Shown here in pieces: positions 12,406-19,081 of a DNA stretch of 64,000 bases. The notes below the pieces were generated by a model. It had not been told where the DNA came from, made no database searches, and was given only the letters and a program-made list of their open reading frames with translations. Numbering within the stretch: the first letter of the stretch is position 1; each line of letters begins with the position of its first letter. The position numbers were made by a program, and so were the translations under genes. Origin of the DNA: Syntrophotalea acetylenica. Its GTDB lineage: Bacteria > Desulfobacterota > Desulfuromonadia > Desulfuromonadales > Syntrophotaleaceae. The stretch covers positions 2,474,001 through 2,538,000 of the forward strand of contig NZ_CP015455.1 in assembly GCF_001888165.1 (NCBI RefSeq), in the 5' to 3' direction.

Positions 12406-12408
12406 ATA
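12380..12408 (+). promoter_or_regulatory. Orphaned chromosomal tRNA-Thr promoter
   Basis: TTGACA (12380-12385), a 17-base spacer and TAAATA (12403-12408) end 20 bases before the 26-nt tRNA remnant at 12429. A transcript starting about 12415 would have had a short leader in front of the uninterrupted tRNA. After prophage insertion it can only make the tRNA 5' piece followed by the terminator at 12476-12520. The -35 is perfect; the -10 matches three of six. Confidence 0.6.
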
Positions 12409-12428
12409 CATGGACCTCATAGAGTTTC

Positions 12429-12454
12429 GCCACCCTAGCTCAGCTGGTAGAGCA
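12429..12454 (+). repeat. attL: 26-bp direct repeat, 5' fragment of tRNA-Thr
   Basis: Identical over 26 bases to 48799-48824, with identity ending sharply on both sides (C versus T before, GGTGCA versus ACTGAT after). It covers the acceptor 5' strand, D-arm and the first base of the next stem of tRNA-Thr. Joining it to 48825-48874 rebuilds an intact tRNA, which defines the pre-integration site. Confidence 0.92.
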
Positions 12455-12475
12455 GGTGCATAGCTAAAAAATGAC

Positions 12476-12520
12476 AAACGCTGCATCCCTTCGGGTTTGC
12501 AGCGTTTTTTTGTTTTTTTT
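12476..12520 (+). terminator. Terminator just inside attL
   Basis: AAACGCTGCA (12476-12485) pairs with TGCAGCGTTT (12498-12507) around a TCCCTTCGGGTT loop, followed by a long T-rich run to 12520. It stops transcripts that start at the orphaned tRNA promoter before they enter the prophage. On the minus strand it could also end the leftward integrase transcript, with TTTTTT some bases beyond the stem. Confidence 0.85.
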
Positions 12521-12570
12521 GCTACAAATATAAATTTTGTTAATTTAAAAATTCGCGTAACTTGTTGTTA

Positions 12571-14055
12571 TTATTGTTTTTTGACTTTGTAGACTTGGCG
12601 GGGTCCGGCGGGCTTTTGCCTCTCTGGCAGGTGGATTCTGGCGATATTGTCGCCGTTTTCGTTGCGGGGGAATCGATAAGTGATCAGGGCGTAGGTCGGG
12701 AAGATCCTGATCTGCGCAATGAGTGAGGCGATGACTTCGCGCTGTTCGGCCTGGTAAAGATGGTCGAAGGCCTGCCGGGTGATCTTGAGAGCGTCCCAGT
12801 CGGGGGCGATGGCTTGTGCGGAAAGGAGCCCGGCACGTTTTTGATTAAGGGTCCCGATGGTGTTGTCGATCTCATTTCTTTTTTGGCGGACGTCTGCGGG
12901 GCTGAGCAGGCCGTCGGCGACGGCTTCTACGAGGCGCTGTTTTTTGGTGTGACACTTTTCGATTTCGCGATCGATGTCGGCGAGTTTGCCGGGTGTGTCA
13001 TCCGAATCTTGTCTGGCCTCCCATGCTCGCTGCAGTTCGGCGGCTTTTGACAGAAGGCCAAACAGGTTGGTCAATACTCTCTCCTCGAGGATGTGGGTCG
13101 GGATCATGCGGCTCTGGCATGCGTCGCTTTTGTCTTTGTGCCGGCAACCGTAGTAATCGAGGCGGGTTCCGTCGACGCGGGTGCGGCCGTTTTTCCATGC
13201 GCGGTAGGAGTGTCCGCAATATCCGCAGGTGAGGATATCGAGATTGCTGAGCATGGCGGCGTATTGTCTGCGCGGGGCTTTGCGGCGGCTGCCGCGGTTG
13301 CGGCGAATCCGCTCTGCTTGTAAGTGGTCGATAACGGCGGGCCATTGCCCGTCGATAGTGGCCCCGGAGTCGGGATCGCGGCGGGCGCCTTGATACATCA
13401 GGAGCCGATCGTCGCTGATCGCCCGGCGCACGGTAACGGATGGTATCCCTACCCTGTCGGCGACTTGGGATGCGGGGTAGAGTTCGGCCAGGCGCATCAT
13501 CTTGCGAAAGGTCGGCATTTGATCGGGATCGACGATTAGCCCTCCGGCCCCGCGGTCGTATTTGTAGGGCATTGGTGGGTTTCCGGACAGCCATTTCCCG
13601 GCGCGGTAGGCTTCTGCCCTGCCCTCGGCCATCCTCGCCTGCAATACCTTCATTTCTACGCTGGAGAAACCGCCCTCCATGAGAAGTAGCATCCAGTCGC
13701 TATGTTGGGATGGGTCCAGCTGGCGTGATGGTGTGGCGAGTTTTACACCGTGTTGTGAGCACAGGTACAACCAGGAGACGTAATCTTGCAGACTATCATC
13801 GCGGCTCAGGCGCGATAGCTCGATGACCAGGATCAGGTTGATCTTTCCGGATCGCACGTCGCTCTCAAGGCGGGCGCGTTCGTGCAGTTCTTCGACCTTG
13901 CCGCGGGCCGCACTGGCGTGGCCGTCGTCGTAGATTTCAACCTGCCAGCCTTGGGCCAGGGCATATGCTGGCAACTGCTCGCGCTGGACGGTGAGCCGGT
14001 GGGAGGGTTTATTTTTATCTTCGCGGGATTTTCGGATATAGACTGCTGCGATCAT
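12571..14055 (-). CDS. Large serine recombinase (phage integrase)
   Basis: A 494-residue site-specific recombinase. The N-terminal resolvase domain has the catalytic serine in AVYIRKSRED (Ser 9) and the LSRLSRD helix (about residues 81-87). A recombinase domain follows (about 150-260, with GNPPMPYKYDRG), then a zinc ribbon (CGYCGHSYRAW near 290 with the second cysteine pair YYGCRHK and DAC), a coiled coil, and a C-terminal domain. It should integrate and excise the prophage at the tRNA-Thr site next to it. Last gene of the leftward unit, 12 bases after the upstream gene. Serine integrases more often target protein genes, so the tRNA 5' end is a notable target. Confidence 0.95.
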   Translation of the reverse strand: MIAAVYIRKSREDKNKPSHRLTVQREQLPAYALAQGWQVEIYDDGHASAARGKVEELHERARLESDVRSGKINLILVIELSRLSRDDSLQDYVSWLYLCSQHGVKLATPSRQLDPSQHSDWMLLLMEGGFSSVEMKVLQARMAEGRAEAYRAGKWLSGNPPMPYKYDRGAGGLIVDPDQMPTFRKMMRLAELYPASQVADRVGIPSVTVRRAISDDRLLMYQGARRDPDSGATIDGQWPAVIDHLQAERIRRNRGSRRKAPRRQYAAMLSNLDILTCGYCGHSYRAWKNGRTRVDGTRLDYYGCRHKDKSDACQSRMIPTHILEERVLTNLFGLLSKAAELQRAWEARQDSDDTPGKLADIDREIEKCHTKKQRLVEAVADGLLSPADVRQKRNEIDNTIGTLNQKRAGLLSAQAIAPDWDALKITRQAFDHLYQAEQREVIASLIAQIRIFPTYALITYRFPRNENGDNIARIHLPERQKPAGPRQVYKVKKQ

Positions 14056-14067
14056 GGGTTTTTGGTC

Positions 14068-15042
14068 TTACTCTTTGTCTTCACCTACATCAACAATCAT
14101 GGCCTGAGTTACTTGTCCGTCAATTTCTTTCCCGTTTATTCTTAGAAAAATTGGCGATTTCCCCCACTCGGCATCTTTTAACTCTTTAAGGTGGGCGGCC
14201 TTGCGAAAAACCCATTTATCTTCGAGTGTGGCAGTAAAGATTCGCCCGTCTTTTTCCGACTTCACCCCGATGTAAAAGGCCTCAGGTTTGGAGGAATCGA
14301 CCTTTTGAATACGATACATGCCGTTAAGTTGGGTCTTTATGCTGCGAGTTCGAGTCTGTCTCACAAGTTCTCGGACAACGTCTTGCGAAATACTGTGCCC
14401 GCCGATTTCCAGATGATCGGCCTCACTTGCTCCTTTTAACAGCTTATTAATTGTGTCTTCTGCTCGTTCATATGCTGGAACCAATACGGGATTTTTTTGC
14501 ATAGCGTCAGCAAAGATTTGCATACGCTTTGTTTCTTGTTCGCTCAAAAGAGAGGTCATTTCGATTTGCTTTTTCTGGCGCACATGATCAAGGTAAGCTT
14601 TGGTTATGGTGACCCCACCCCAAATCAAGGCACCTCCTAGAACAACGGAGACAATCTCTGTGCCAGTCATTTTGGTAACCGCTCCATTGGCAAAAGTTTC
14701 AAGTGCAGATTGCAGGTCAACTTGAAAAAAGGATGAGCCTTTTTCAACTTTAACAACAATTTCCAGCTCATTGCGTTCGGCTTCGCTAAGTGCTCTAGCT
14801 GTTGATTTATTGTAACGCATTTGAGCATATGTTCGGTTAAGATTTTTTTGAAGATCGATAAAGCTCTCCATAACCTTAACGGTCAAGGATGAGTTAAATT
14901 TATCGCCCTGCAGCTTAAATTCCAAAACCGGCCAACCGTCAAATTCAATTTCAACCAGCCCTTTTGTCAAGCCATCAGTGACGGATTCTTTTAAAAATTC
15001 CCAAGCATCTTCTTCGTTTGAAATAGTGAGAGTTGTTGCCAC
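14068..15042 (-). CDS. Unknown 324-aa protein with one membrane helix, AT-rich
   Basis: I do not recognise the family. The N-terminal 130 residues are acidic and mixed alpha/beta; a hydrophobic segment follows at about 130-152 (GTEIVSVVLGGALIWGGVTI); the C-terminal half is helical then beta-rich with EDKWVFRKAAHL. By eye the gene is clearly more AT-rich than the phage core, suggesting separate acquisition. It lies between repressor-side genes and the integrase, a usual place for lysogeny-expressed cargo such as superinfection exclusion or anti-phage functions. That role is inference from position and topology only. The start is ATG 15042. Confidence 0.7.
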   Translation of the reverse strand: MATTLTISNEEDAWEFLKESVTDGLTKGLVEIEFDGWPVLEFKLQGDKFNSSLTVKVMESFIDLQKNLNRTYAQMRYNKSTARALSEAERNELEIVVKVEKGSSFFQVDLQSALETFANGAVTKMTGTEIVSVVLGGALIWGGVTITKAYLDHVRQKKQIEMTSLLSEQETKRMQIFADAMQKNPVLVPAYERAEDTINKLLKGASEADHLEIGGHSISQDVVRELVRQTRTRSIKTQLNGMYRIQKVDSSKPEAFYIGVKSEKDGRIFTATLEDKWVFRKAAHLKELKDAEWGKSPIFLRINGKEIDGQVTQAMIVDVGEDKE

Positions 15043-15122
15043 TGGTTAATGCTCCTTTTAATAACATTCCACATTATCACTGTTCATTTTTCATTTGGTT
15101 AGGACAACAGTTTTTTCCCTAA

Positions 15123-15443
15123 TCAGTTATCAACATAAATCCGTTCGACGGGGTATTTTGTAGAGGGAAACTCGACGGTCATGTGTACGGATTCGCCTTG
15201 TTTCATCCGGCCGCCGTCCACTTCGACGCAAACTTTTTTATTATTGCCCGTCACTCCGCAAACGGTTTGTAGCAGCGAGGATCGAGCGCCGGATCTGGCC
15301 AGGGTGATGGTGATGTTGGCGGAGCTGGCGCCGTAGCCGTTGCGGTACATCTGATTGACCTTGACGCGCCAGACGTCGTTGCGATGGGCTATGGCCGGGG
15401 TGGCTAACAGTATCAGGCTTGCGATAATGATCAGTTTTTTCAT
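15123..15443 (-). CDS. Small exported protein of unknown function
   Basis: A 106-residue protein with a clear Sec signal peptide (MKKLIIIASLILLATPAIAH, cleavage after AIA). The mature part is beta-rich with two cysteines (about 63 and 72) that could form a disulfide. A GGGTAGGACC ribosome site precedes the ATG. It follows another small exported protein in the leftward lysogeny unit, so a lysogen could secrete both to its periplasm. Function not recognised. Confidence 0.65.
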   Translation of the reverse strand: MKKLIIIASLILLATPAIAHRNDVWRVKVNQMYRNGYGASSANITITLARSGARSSLLQTVCGVTGNNKKVCVEVDGGRMKQGESVHMTVEFPSTKYPVERIYVDN

Positions 15444-15470
15444 GGTCCTACCCTTCTTTCGCTAGAAATA

Positions 15471-15806
15471 CTATTTGCATTCTGCCCCGCCGAGAACTTT
15501 CCAATTCTCTCCACGGACGACAGATCCGTAATCAATAATTTCAATGCGTATAGACTGACCGGACATTCCATGCTCTGCCAAAACAAGGCAAACATAATCT
15601 GCAAACCCGTCGCGCTGGGAGCCATTGTCAAAAACGCCAATTTTCAGGAGGAAATCGGTAGCCCACATGGCGTCTTTTACCTGCGGTTCCTGGCCGCTTT
15701 TTAAGTATCGAAGAACCTCTTGCCGCTGCTGTTTTTGATCAGCATGTACGGTAGATAATGACATGGCTATAAAGAGTGCCACGACGAAAAAAACCATGCG
15801 TTGCAT
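15471..15806 (-). CDS. Small exported protein of unknown function
   Basis: A 111-residue protein with a Sec signal peptide (MQRMVFFVVALFIAMSLSTVHA). The mature part has RQEVLRYLKSG, then DGFADYVCLVLAEHG and a C-terminal GGAEC, leaving two cysteines. The site GGAGAAAGG lies upstream. It resembles small periplasmic proteins carried as phage cargo; I cannot assign a family. Confidence 0.65.
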   Translation of the reverse strand: MQRMVFFVVALFIAMSLSTVHADQKQQRQEVLRYLKSGQEPQVKDAMWATDFLLKIGVFDNGSQRDGFADYVCLVLAEHGMSGQSIRIEIIDYGSVVRGENWKVLGGAECK

Positions 15807-15831
15807 GATGCCTGCCTTTCTCCAAGTGGAT

Positions 15832-15969
15832 TTAACCTCTGCCCCTAAGCGCCTCCTGCGTCTCTCTTATCCTTTTAATCATCCTCAACGCCCTATCTCG
15901 TGCTGCAGACCGCAATATGCGAAGGCAAAAAATAACGTCAGCTTCCTCGTTTGTTACCTCTAGCTGCAT
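15832..15969 (-). CDS. Small basic protein, 45 aa
   Basis: An ATG at 15969 preceded by GGAGGGATTC opens 45 codons ending at TAA 15832-15834. The peptide is helical and charged (RDRALRMIKRIRETQEALRG). It fits between the repressor and the two exported proteins on the same strand with normal spacing, which supports it as a real gene. Function unknown. Confidence 0.5.
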   Translation of the reverse strand: MQLEVTNEEADVIFCLRILRSAARDRALRMIKRIRETQEALRGRG

Positions 15970-16070
15970 GAATCCCTCCATGATGTTGACGCAATGCTAA
16001 TTCAAAATCATGGGCGATTATTAAGGCAAAAGATAAAAAAATATAGACTTTTTAATCTGTTGGCGATCCG

Positions 16071-16505
16071 CTATTCTTGAGGGTTTTGCTTGCTCCGCTG
16101 CAGCAGCCACAGTTCGCGGAGGGTGTCCATGACATCGGCGCGATCCTGTGGATCGAGCTCGCGCATAAACTCCACCATCATGGCTTCCTGCTGGGTCAGT
16201 TTGAGAGGTTCGGTCGATGGATGCCCTGCCGACCACTCGATATCACAGGCCCGCACCAACTCGGACTCGTTGGTGTCGCTGGCGGCCCCCGATGGGCGCA
16301 TTTCTCCGTCGCCGGTTTTTAACCAAGAGAAGCTTACACCTGTCAGCTCGGCTACCTTCGCAATGCTCCCATCTGGGATTTTTTTTCGCCTCTTCCACGC
16401 GCTCCCTGCGCTGTCTGAAAATCCCATAGATTCAAGCATTTGGGCCATATTCTTGGCCCCTGTCGCCTGAATCATTCGTTCAATTATCTGCAAAACACCG
16501 GACAT
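16071..16505 (-). CDS. CI-type phage repressor, short form
   Basis: A 144-residue protein whose residues about 8-68 match the phage CI repressor helix-turn-helix domain: NMAQMLESMGFSDSAGSAWK, IPDGSIAKVAELTGVSFSWL and GDGEM. The C-terminal half is helical and has no S24 peptidase motif, so RecA-stimulated self-cleavage is not expected; derepression must use an antirepressor or another route. It should hold the lysogenic state by binding the operators at 16497-16514 and 16527-16544. No ribosome site is visible before ATG 16505, so leaderless translation is possible. One operator overlaps the start codon, suggesting autoregulation. Confidence 0.85.
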   Translation of the reverse strand: MSGVLQIIERMIQATGAKNMAQMLESMGFSDSAGSAWKRRKKIPDGSIAKVAELTGVSFSWLKTGDGEMRPSGAASDTNESELVRACDIEWSAGHPSTEPLKLTQQEAMMVEFMRELDPQDRADVMDTLRELWLLQRSKQNPQE

Positions 16506-16514
16506 ATGTTCGCT
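16497..16514. promoter_or_regulatory. Operator 2, overlapping repressor start codon
   Basis: ACCGGACATATGTTCGCT matches the perfect palindrome at 16527-16544 at 13 of 18 positions and shares its near-dyad core. Centres are 30 bases apart, close to three helical turns. It spans the repressor ATG (16503-16505). It also comes one mismatch from a GAAC-N4-GTTC dyad, so a host regulator cannot be excluded. Confidence 0.5.
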
Positions 16515-16521
16515 TTTTTTG

Positions 16522-16550
16522 TTGACACCTGACAGATGTCAGGTTACTGT
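16522..16550 (+). promoter_or_regulatory. Early rightward promoter with operator 1 in its spacer
   Basis: TTGACA (16522-16527), 17-base spacer, TACTGT (16545-16550). The spacer is a perfect 8-2-8 palindrome, ACCTGACAGATGTCAGGT (16527-16544), so bound repressor would sit exactly between -35 and -10. It faces the early genes. The -35 is perfect and the -10 weak. Confidence 0.6.
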
Positions 16551-16673
16551 TCCAAGCACGAGGAGGAAACACCCAAAACCCTAAACACGGAGGCGGAGAT
16601 GGCGACAGTCCAAAGCAGTGCATGGAGCAAGTTTTTTGGTGAATCTCTACGAACTCCCGGCGCCGCCTGTTTT

Positions 16674-16907
16674 TTACGCCGGTTTTTCTCCTATGCCGAA
16701 AAGCGATCCGGCGATGGTTGCGATGACTCCGGGCGGATCGTATCGGAACTCGGCCAGTAGTTTTTCAACCATGTCATCGGGGACCTGCTTGCTCATGCCG
16801 GTTTTTACTTTCGCCGACATGTTCTCTTTGGCCCATGCCAGCAGCTCAGCCTCTGGTTTGCCAAAAAATTCGGAGAACACTTTGGTGTACAGCTCAAGTC
16901 GGGTCAT
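16674..16907 (-). CDS. Small phage protein, 77 aa, opposed to the early operon
   Basis: Starts at ATG 16907 after AAAGGACCAAAA and ends at TAA 16674-16676. The peptide is well behaved (TRLELYTKVFSEFFGKPEAE, ending with a Gly-rich hydrophobic tail) and helical. A TATAAT on the minus strand (16981-16986) could be its -10, though no good -35 is seen. It reads toward the repressor and could be the first gene of the lysogeny transcript. Function unknown. Confidence 0.5.
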   Translation of the reverse strand: MTRLELYTKVFSEFFGKPEAELLAWAKENMSAKVKTGMSKQVPDDMVEKLLAEFRYDPPGVIATIAGSLFGIGEKPA

Positions 16908-17042
16908 TTTTGGTCCTTTACAAAGGATGCCTAACAATTTTGCGACTGCTTAAGCGTATCAAAGCTCGTTTCGGTAACGAATTATATAGCGGTTTTGAAT
17001 AGTTGGCGCTGCCATCAGGGAATCCGCAAAAAAACTAAGGGT

Positions 17043-17059
17043 AATGTTCTAGGAACATT
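17043..17059. promoter_or_regulatory. Palindrome upstream of the gp16-like regulator
   Basis: AATGTTC TAG GAACATT is a perfect 7-3-7 dyad 24 bases before the ATG at 17084. Its size and place suit an operator, perhaps for the small DNA-binding protein encoded next. It does not resemble the CI operators. Confidence 0.4.
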
Positions 17060-17083
17060 AGCAATAATGAAGGATTTTGGCAA

Positions 17084-17317
17084 ATGGAAAACAAGACGGT
17101 TTCTCACATTCCTGATTTTGACAAGCCGGCTACTGTGGCGAACATCCGCTCCTATTACGGGAGCGTGGCGGAGGCGTGTCGGCGTTTTGAAGTTGAGCGC
17201 CGGACGTTTGATGCGGCGCTCAACGGGGAGCGCGGCCGGCGCCGCGCGAACAGCATCGCGGCGCAGGTTATCCGACGCTTGGACGATCAGGGTCTGCTGG
17301 TAAAAAAACCAGCATAG
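17084..17317 (+). CDS. BcepMu gp16-like small DNA-binding protein
   Basis: A 77-residue protein whose centre (IRSYYGSVAEACRRFEVER, FDAALNGERGRRRANSIAAQ) matches the phage-associated BcepMu gp16 family. In that family a short helix-turn-helix is followed by a basic GxRGRR motif. These are early regulators in Mu-like and other phages. As first confident rightward gene, it sits in the Cro position and is a candidate for antagonising the repressor. Confidence 0.75.
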   Translation: MENKTVSHIPDFDKPATVANIRSYYGSVAEACRRFEVERRTFDAALNGERGRRRANSIAAQVIRRLDDQGLLVKKPA

Positions 17318-17363
17318 CAGTTTTTTATGGGACAGTTTTAGGATGTTTTAAAGGGGGCTAATT

Positions 17364-17837
17364 ATGGCGGGGATCGCACACAATCCACCGGAAGAGACGT
17401 TGCGGGAAATGCTGTATCGCTGGGCGAAGGCCCGGCCTCTGACGCTGAAACGGCAGGCGGAGCACCTGGGCCTGGCCGAGAGCACGCTGGGGAACAGCAT
17501 CAATCCTCACATCGAGGCGATGGAATACAAGCTGGCCTGGCTGATCCCGCACATGCTCCTGAACGATAGCCTGGCGCCGTTGGATTATCTGGAGGCGTGT
17601 GTGGGCCGTGTGGCGTTCGATCTGCCCCAGGCGCCCGAGTGCGTGGCGAATCTGCAGGCGGAGCTGGCGCGCACGATTAAAGAGTTTGGAGATGTGATCG
17701 CGGCCTCGGGCACGGCTCTGGAGGACGGAAGAGTTCAGCGGAACGAAGTGAAGCGCATCGAGCAGGAAATTAACGAGATGGTCCGTCAGGCGTTTGCTTT
17801 TTTGCAAGCGGTGAAGGACCGCATGGAGCGTTACTGA
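17364..17837 (+). CDS. Phage regulatory protein, CII/CP76 family
   Basis: A 157-residue protein with N-terminal helix-turn-helix (LTLKRQAEHLGLAESTLGNSI), then a helical body and a C-terminal coiled coil (VKRIEQEINEMVRQAFAFL). The order fits the phage regulatory CII family (CP76-like), which acts in the lysis-lysogeny decision. An AAAGGGGG site precedes ATG 17364. Its stop overlaps the next start (TGATG). Confidence 0.75.
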   Translation: MAGIAHNPPEETLREMLYRWAKARPLTLKRQAEHLGLAESTLGNSINPHIEAMEYKLAWLIPHMLLNDSLAPLDYLEACVGRVAFDLPQAPECVANLQAELARTIKEFGDVIAASGTALEDGRVQRNEVKRIEQEINEMVRQAFAFLQAVKDRMERY

Positions 17838-17989
17838 TGGCTGCGGACCGTCGTAAAAGATCGGAGCAGTTGCGCCGGGAATGGTTCAGTGCTGAGCAGT
17901 GGGCGCATGCGGAGGGGGTTGTTTTCCCGCTGCTGCGCGAAATGGCGCGGCGGGCCCATGAGCGCATGGGCCGTTCGGAGGCGCAATGA
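17837..17989 (+). CDS. Small phage protein, 50 aa
   Basis: ATG 17837 overlaps the upstream stop and TGA 17987-17989 overlaps the next start, so it is embedded in a chain of coupled genes. The peptide is basic and helical (AADRRKRSEQLRREWFSAEQ). Support comes from the junctions; function unknown. Confidence 0.55.
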   Translation: MAADRRKRSEQLRREWFSAEQWAHAEGVVFPLLREMARRAHERMGRSEAQ

Positions 17990-18279
17990 TTGGGTTTTTG
18001 CGGATGATTATGGAGCGGCGGCATGTGAGTAAGCGCCTGTCCCGCATGAACCTGCGGCCATCCTTAGCTCACTCGCCAAAGCTGGTACCAACGAATTGCC
18101 CTGTCTGCGGCCGCCCGATTGCGGGACCGGTGTTCCGTAAGGTGCAAACGACGGCCGCGGGCGATCGTGACATTTTGGTTTGTACGGCCTGTCATGTGCT
18201 GGGCCCGATGGACAGCATCCTGACCGCGGCGGCGGAACGTGCGGCCGCTGATCACCCCGACCTGCCTGCTCCTGGCTAG
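17986..18279 (+). CDS. Zinc-ribbon phage protein
   Basis: A 97-residue protein with CPVCGRPIAG near residue 38 and CTACH near 67, forming a four-cysteine zinc ribbon after a basic N-terminus. Starts by ATGA overlap with the preceding gene. Small zinc-ribbon proteins of this kind are common in phage early regions; likely nucleic-acid or protein binding. A 120-base gap with a hairpin follows. Confidence 0.6.
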   Translation: MIGFLRMIMERRHVSKRLSRMNLRPSLAHSPKLVPTNCPVCGRPIAGPVFRKVQTTAAGDRDILVCTACHVLGPMDSILTAAAERAAADHPDLPAPG

Positions 18280-18329
18280 ATCCGCCCCGGGCCGTCCCTC
18301 CCGGGCCCCAAAAAAAGGGAAGTTGTCAA

Positions 18330-18366
18330 GGCGCTCGAGGTTTTTGACCCTCCGGCCTCGAGCGCC
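18330..18366 (+). other. Strong hairpin between early genes
   Basis: GGCGCTCGAGG (18330-18340) and CCTCGAGCGCC (18356-18366) form an 11-bp perfect stem with a 15-base loop. No T-run follows, so it is not a classical terminator. It lies 34 bases before ATG 18401 and may influence RNA stability or translation of downstream early genes. Confidence 0.5.
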
Positions 18367-18400
18367 GGGTTTATCCCTCGGGAGGGCAGCTGGAGGCATC

Positions 18401-18640
18401 ATGATTGTGGCCGATTTTAGTGGACAAGTTCTTGTTTTGGATTCGCTGCAGGACGCCGAAGCGCTGCTCGGGATCATTTCCCGGGGCAAGCCTGTCCGGT
18501 GGGATCACCGCCTGCCGAACGATGCGTGCTATGTCGAGGGGGCTACCCGGCGGTGTTTGGAGCTCACGGTGTCGCCCAGTCGGGTTGTGACCGAGGAAGA
18601 GGCAGGCAGGTTGTTGTCGGTCAAGGAGGCCGGCAAATGA
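18401..18640 (+). CDS. Small phage protein, 79 aa
   Basis: ATG 18401 has the site TGGAGGCATC. The protein has a beta-rich first half (VADFSGQVLVLDSLQDAEAL) and a helical end. No family recognised. Its stop overlaps the start of the next gene (ATGA), so the two are co-translated. Confidence 0.6.
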   Translation: MIVADFSGQVLVLDSLQDAEALLGIISRGKPVRWDHRLPNDACYVEGATRRCLELTVSPSRVVTEEEAGRLLSVKEAGK

Positions 18641-18915
18641 GCCGGTTTGTTTGTTGCTGGTGCGGTGCGCTGTTTGGCGCGGCGCGGACTCCAGAGCCAA
18701 GCCATGGTACGTGTCCGCGCTGTGCGGCCCTGGGCTTTGCAGCGCTCGATGCTATGGCGGGGCCCTGTGTCAGCGTCCCCCTGTCCCCCGGGGTAAGGCG
18801 GTGGCTCATGGATGATCTGCTGGACCAATGGGTTGAGGCTCTGGCGATATTTGCCACCTGGATGGGTGTGTTGGTATTTGCCGGGCAAATCATCAGGGGG
18901 TTTTGTGGCGCGTAA
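18637..18915 (+). CDS. Zinc-ribbon protein with C-terminal membrane helix
   Basis: A 92-residue protein: CCWCGALFG and CPRCAAL form a zinc ribbon in the first 35 residues, and WVEALAIFATWMGVLVFAGQ (about 65-85) is a membrane helix. AAGGAGG precedes ATG 18637. A membrane-anchored zinc ribbon in an early region is unusual; possible host-takeover role, unproven. Confidence 0.55.
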   Translation: MSRFVCCWCGALFGAARTPEPSHGTCPRCAALGFAALDAMAGPCVSVPLSPGVRRWLMDDLLDQWVEALAIFATWMGVLVFAGQIIRGFCGA

Positions 18916-19081
18916 CGAGATGATTGCAGCGATGCACAAAGCAGAGGCCCGGATCAGGGCTTCGTTGTCGGGCCAGGTCAGAGTTTATACGCGGGAGGAG
19001 ATCGATGTCATTGCAAAGACCCTCGAGCCGCCGCGGGTCGTCCGAAGCGACCCGTATTTTTACGGCGTCAGATATCGATGA
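18905..19081 (+). CDS. Small phage protein, 58 aa
   Basis: GTG 18905 after AGGGGG, or ATG 18920 in the same frame; ends at TGA 19079-19081. Its sequence (EMIAAMHKAEARIRASLSGQ, REEIDVIAKTLEPPRVVRSD) is protein-like and helical. It overlaps the previous gene slightly and the next gene by 77 bases if that starts at 19005. Confidence 0.45.
   Translation: MARNEMIAAMHKAEARIRASLSGQVRVYTREEIDVIAKTLEPPRVVRSDPYFYGVRYR

Noticed and set aside
12429-12454. Second tRNA-Thr gene at the left prophage end
   Set aside because: Only the first 26 bases of the tRNA are present; the rest is phage sequence with a terminator, so it is an attachment remnant.
16599-16760. 53-codon plus-strand ORF just after the early promoter with a GGAGG-type site
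   Set aside because: It sits in the Cro position, but its sequence is not helix-turn-helix-like and it overlaps the better-formed 77-aa minus-strand gene (16674-16907). I keep the latter.
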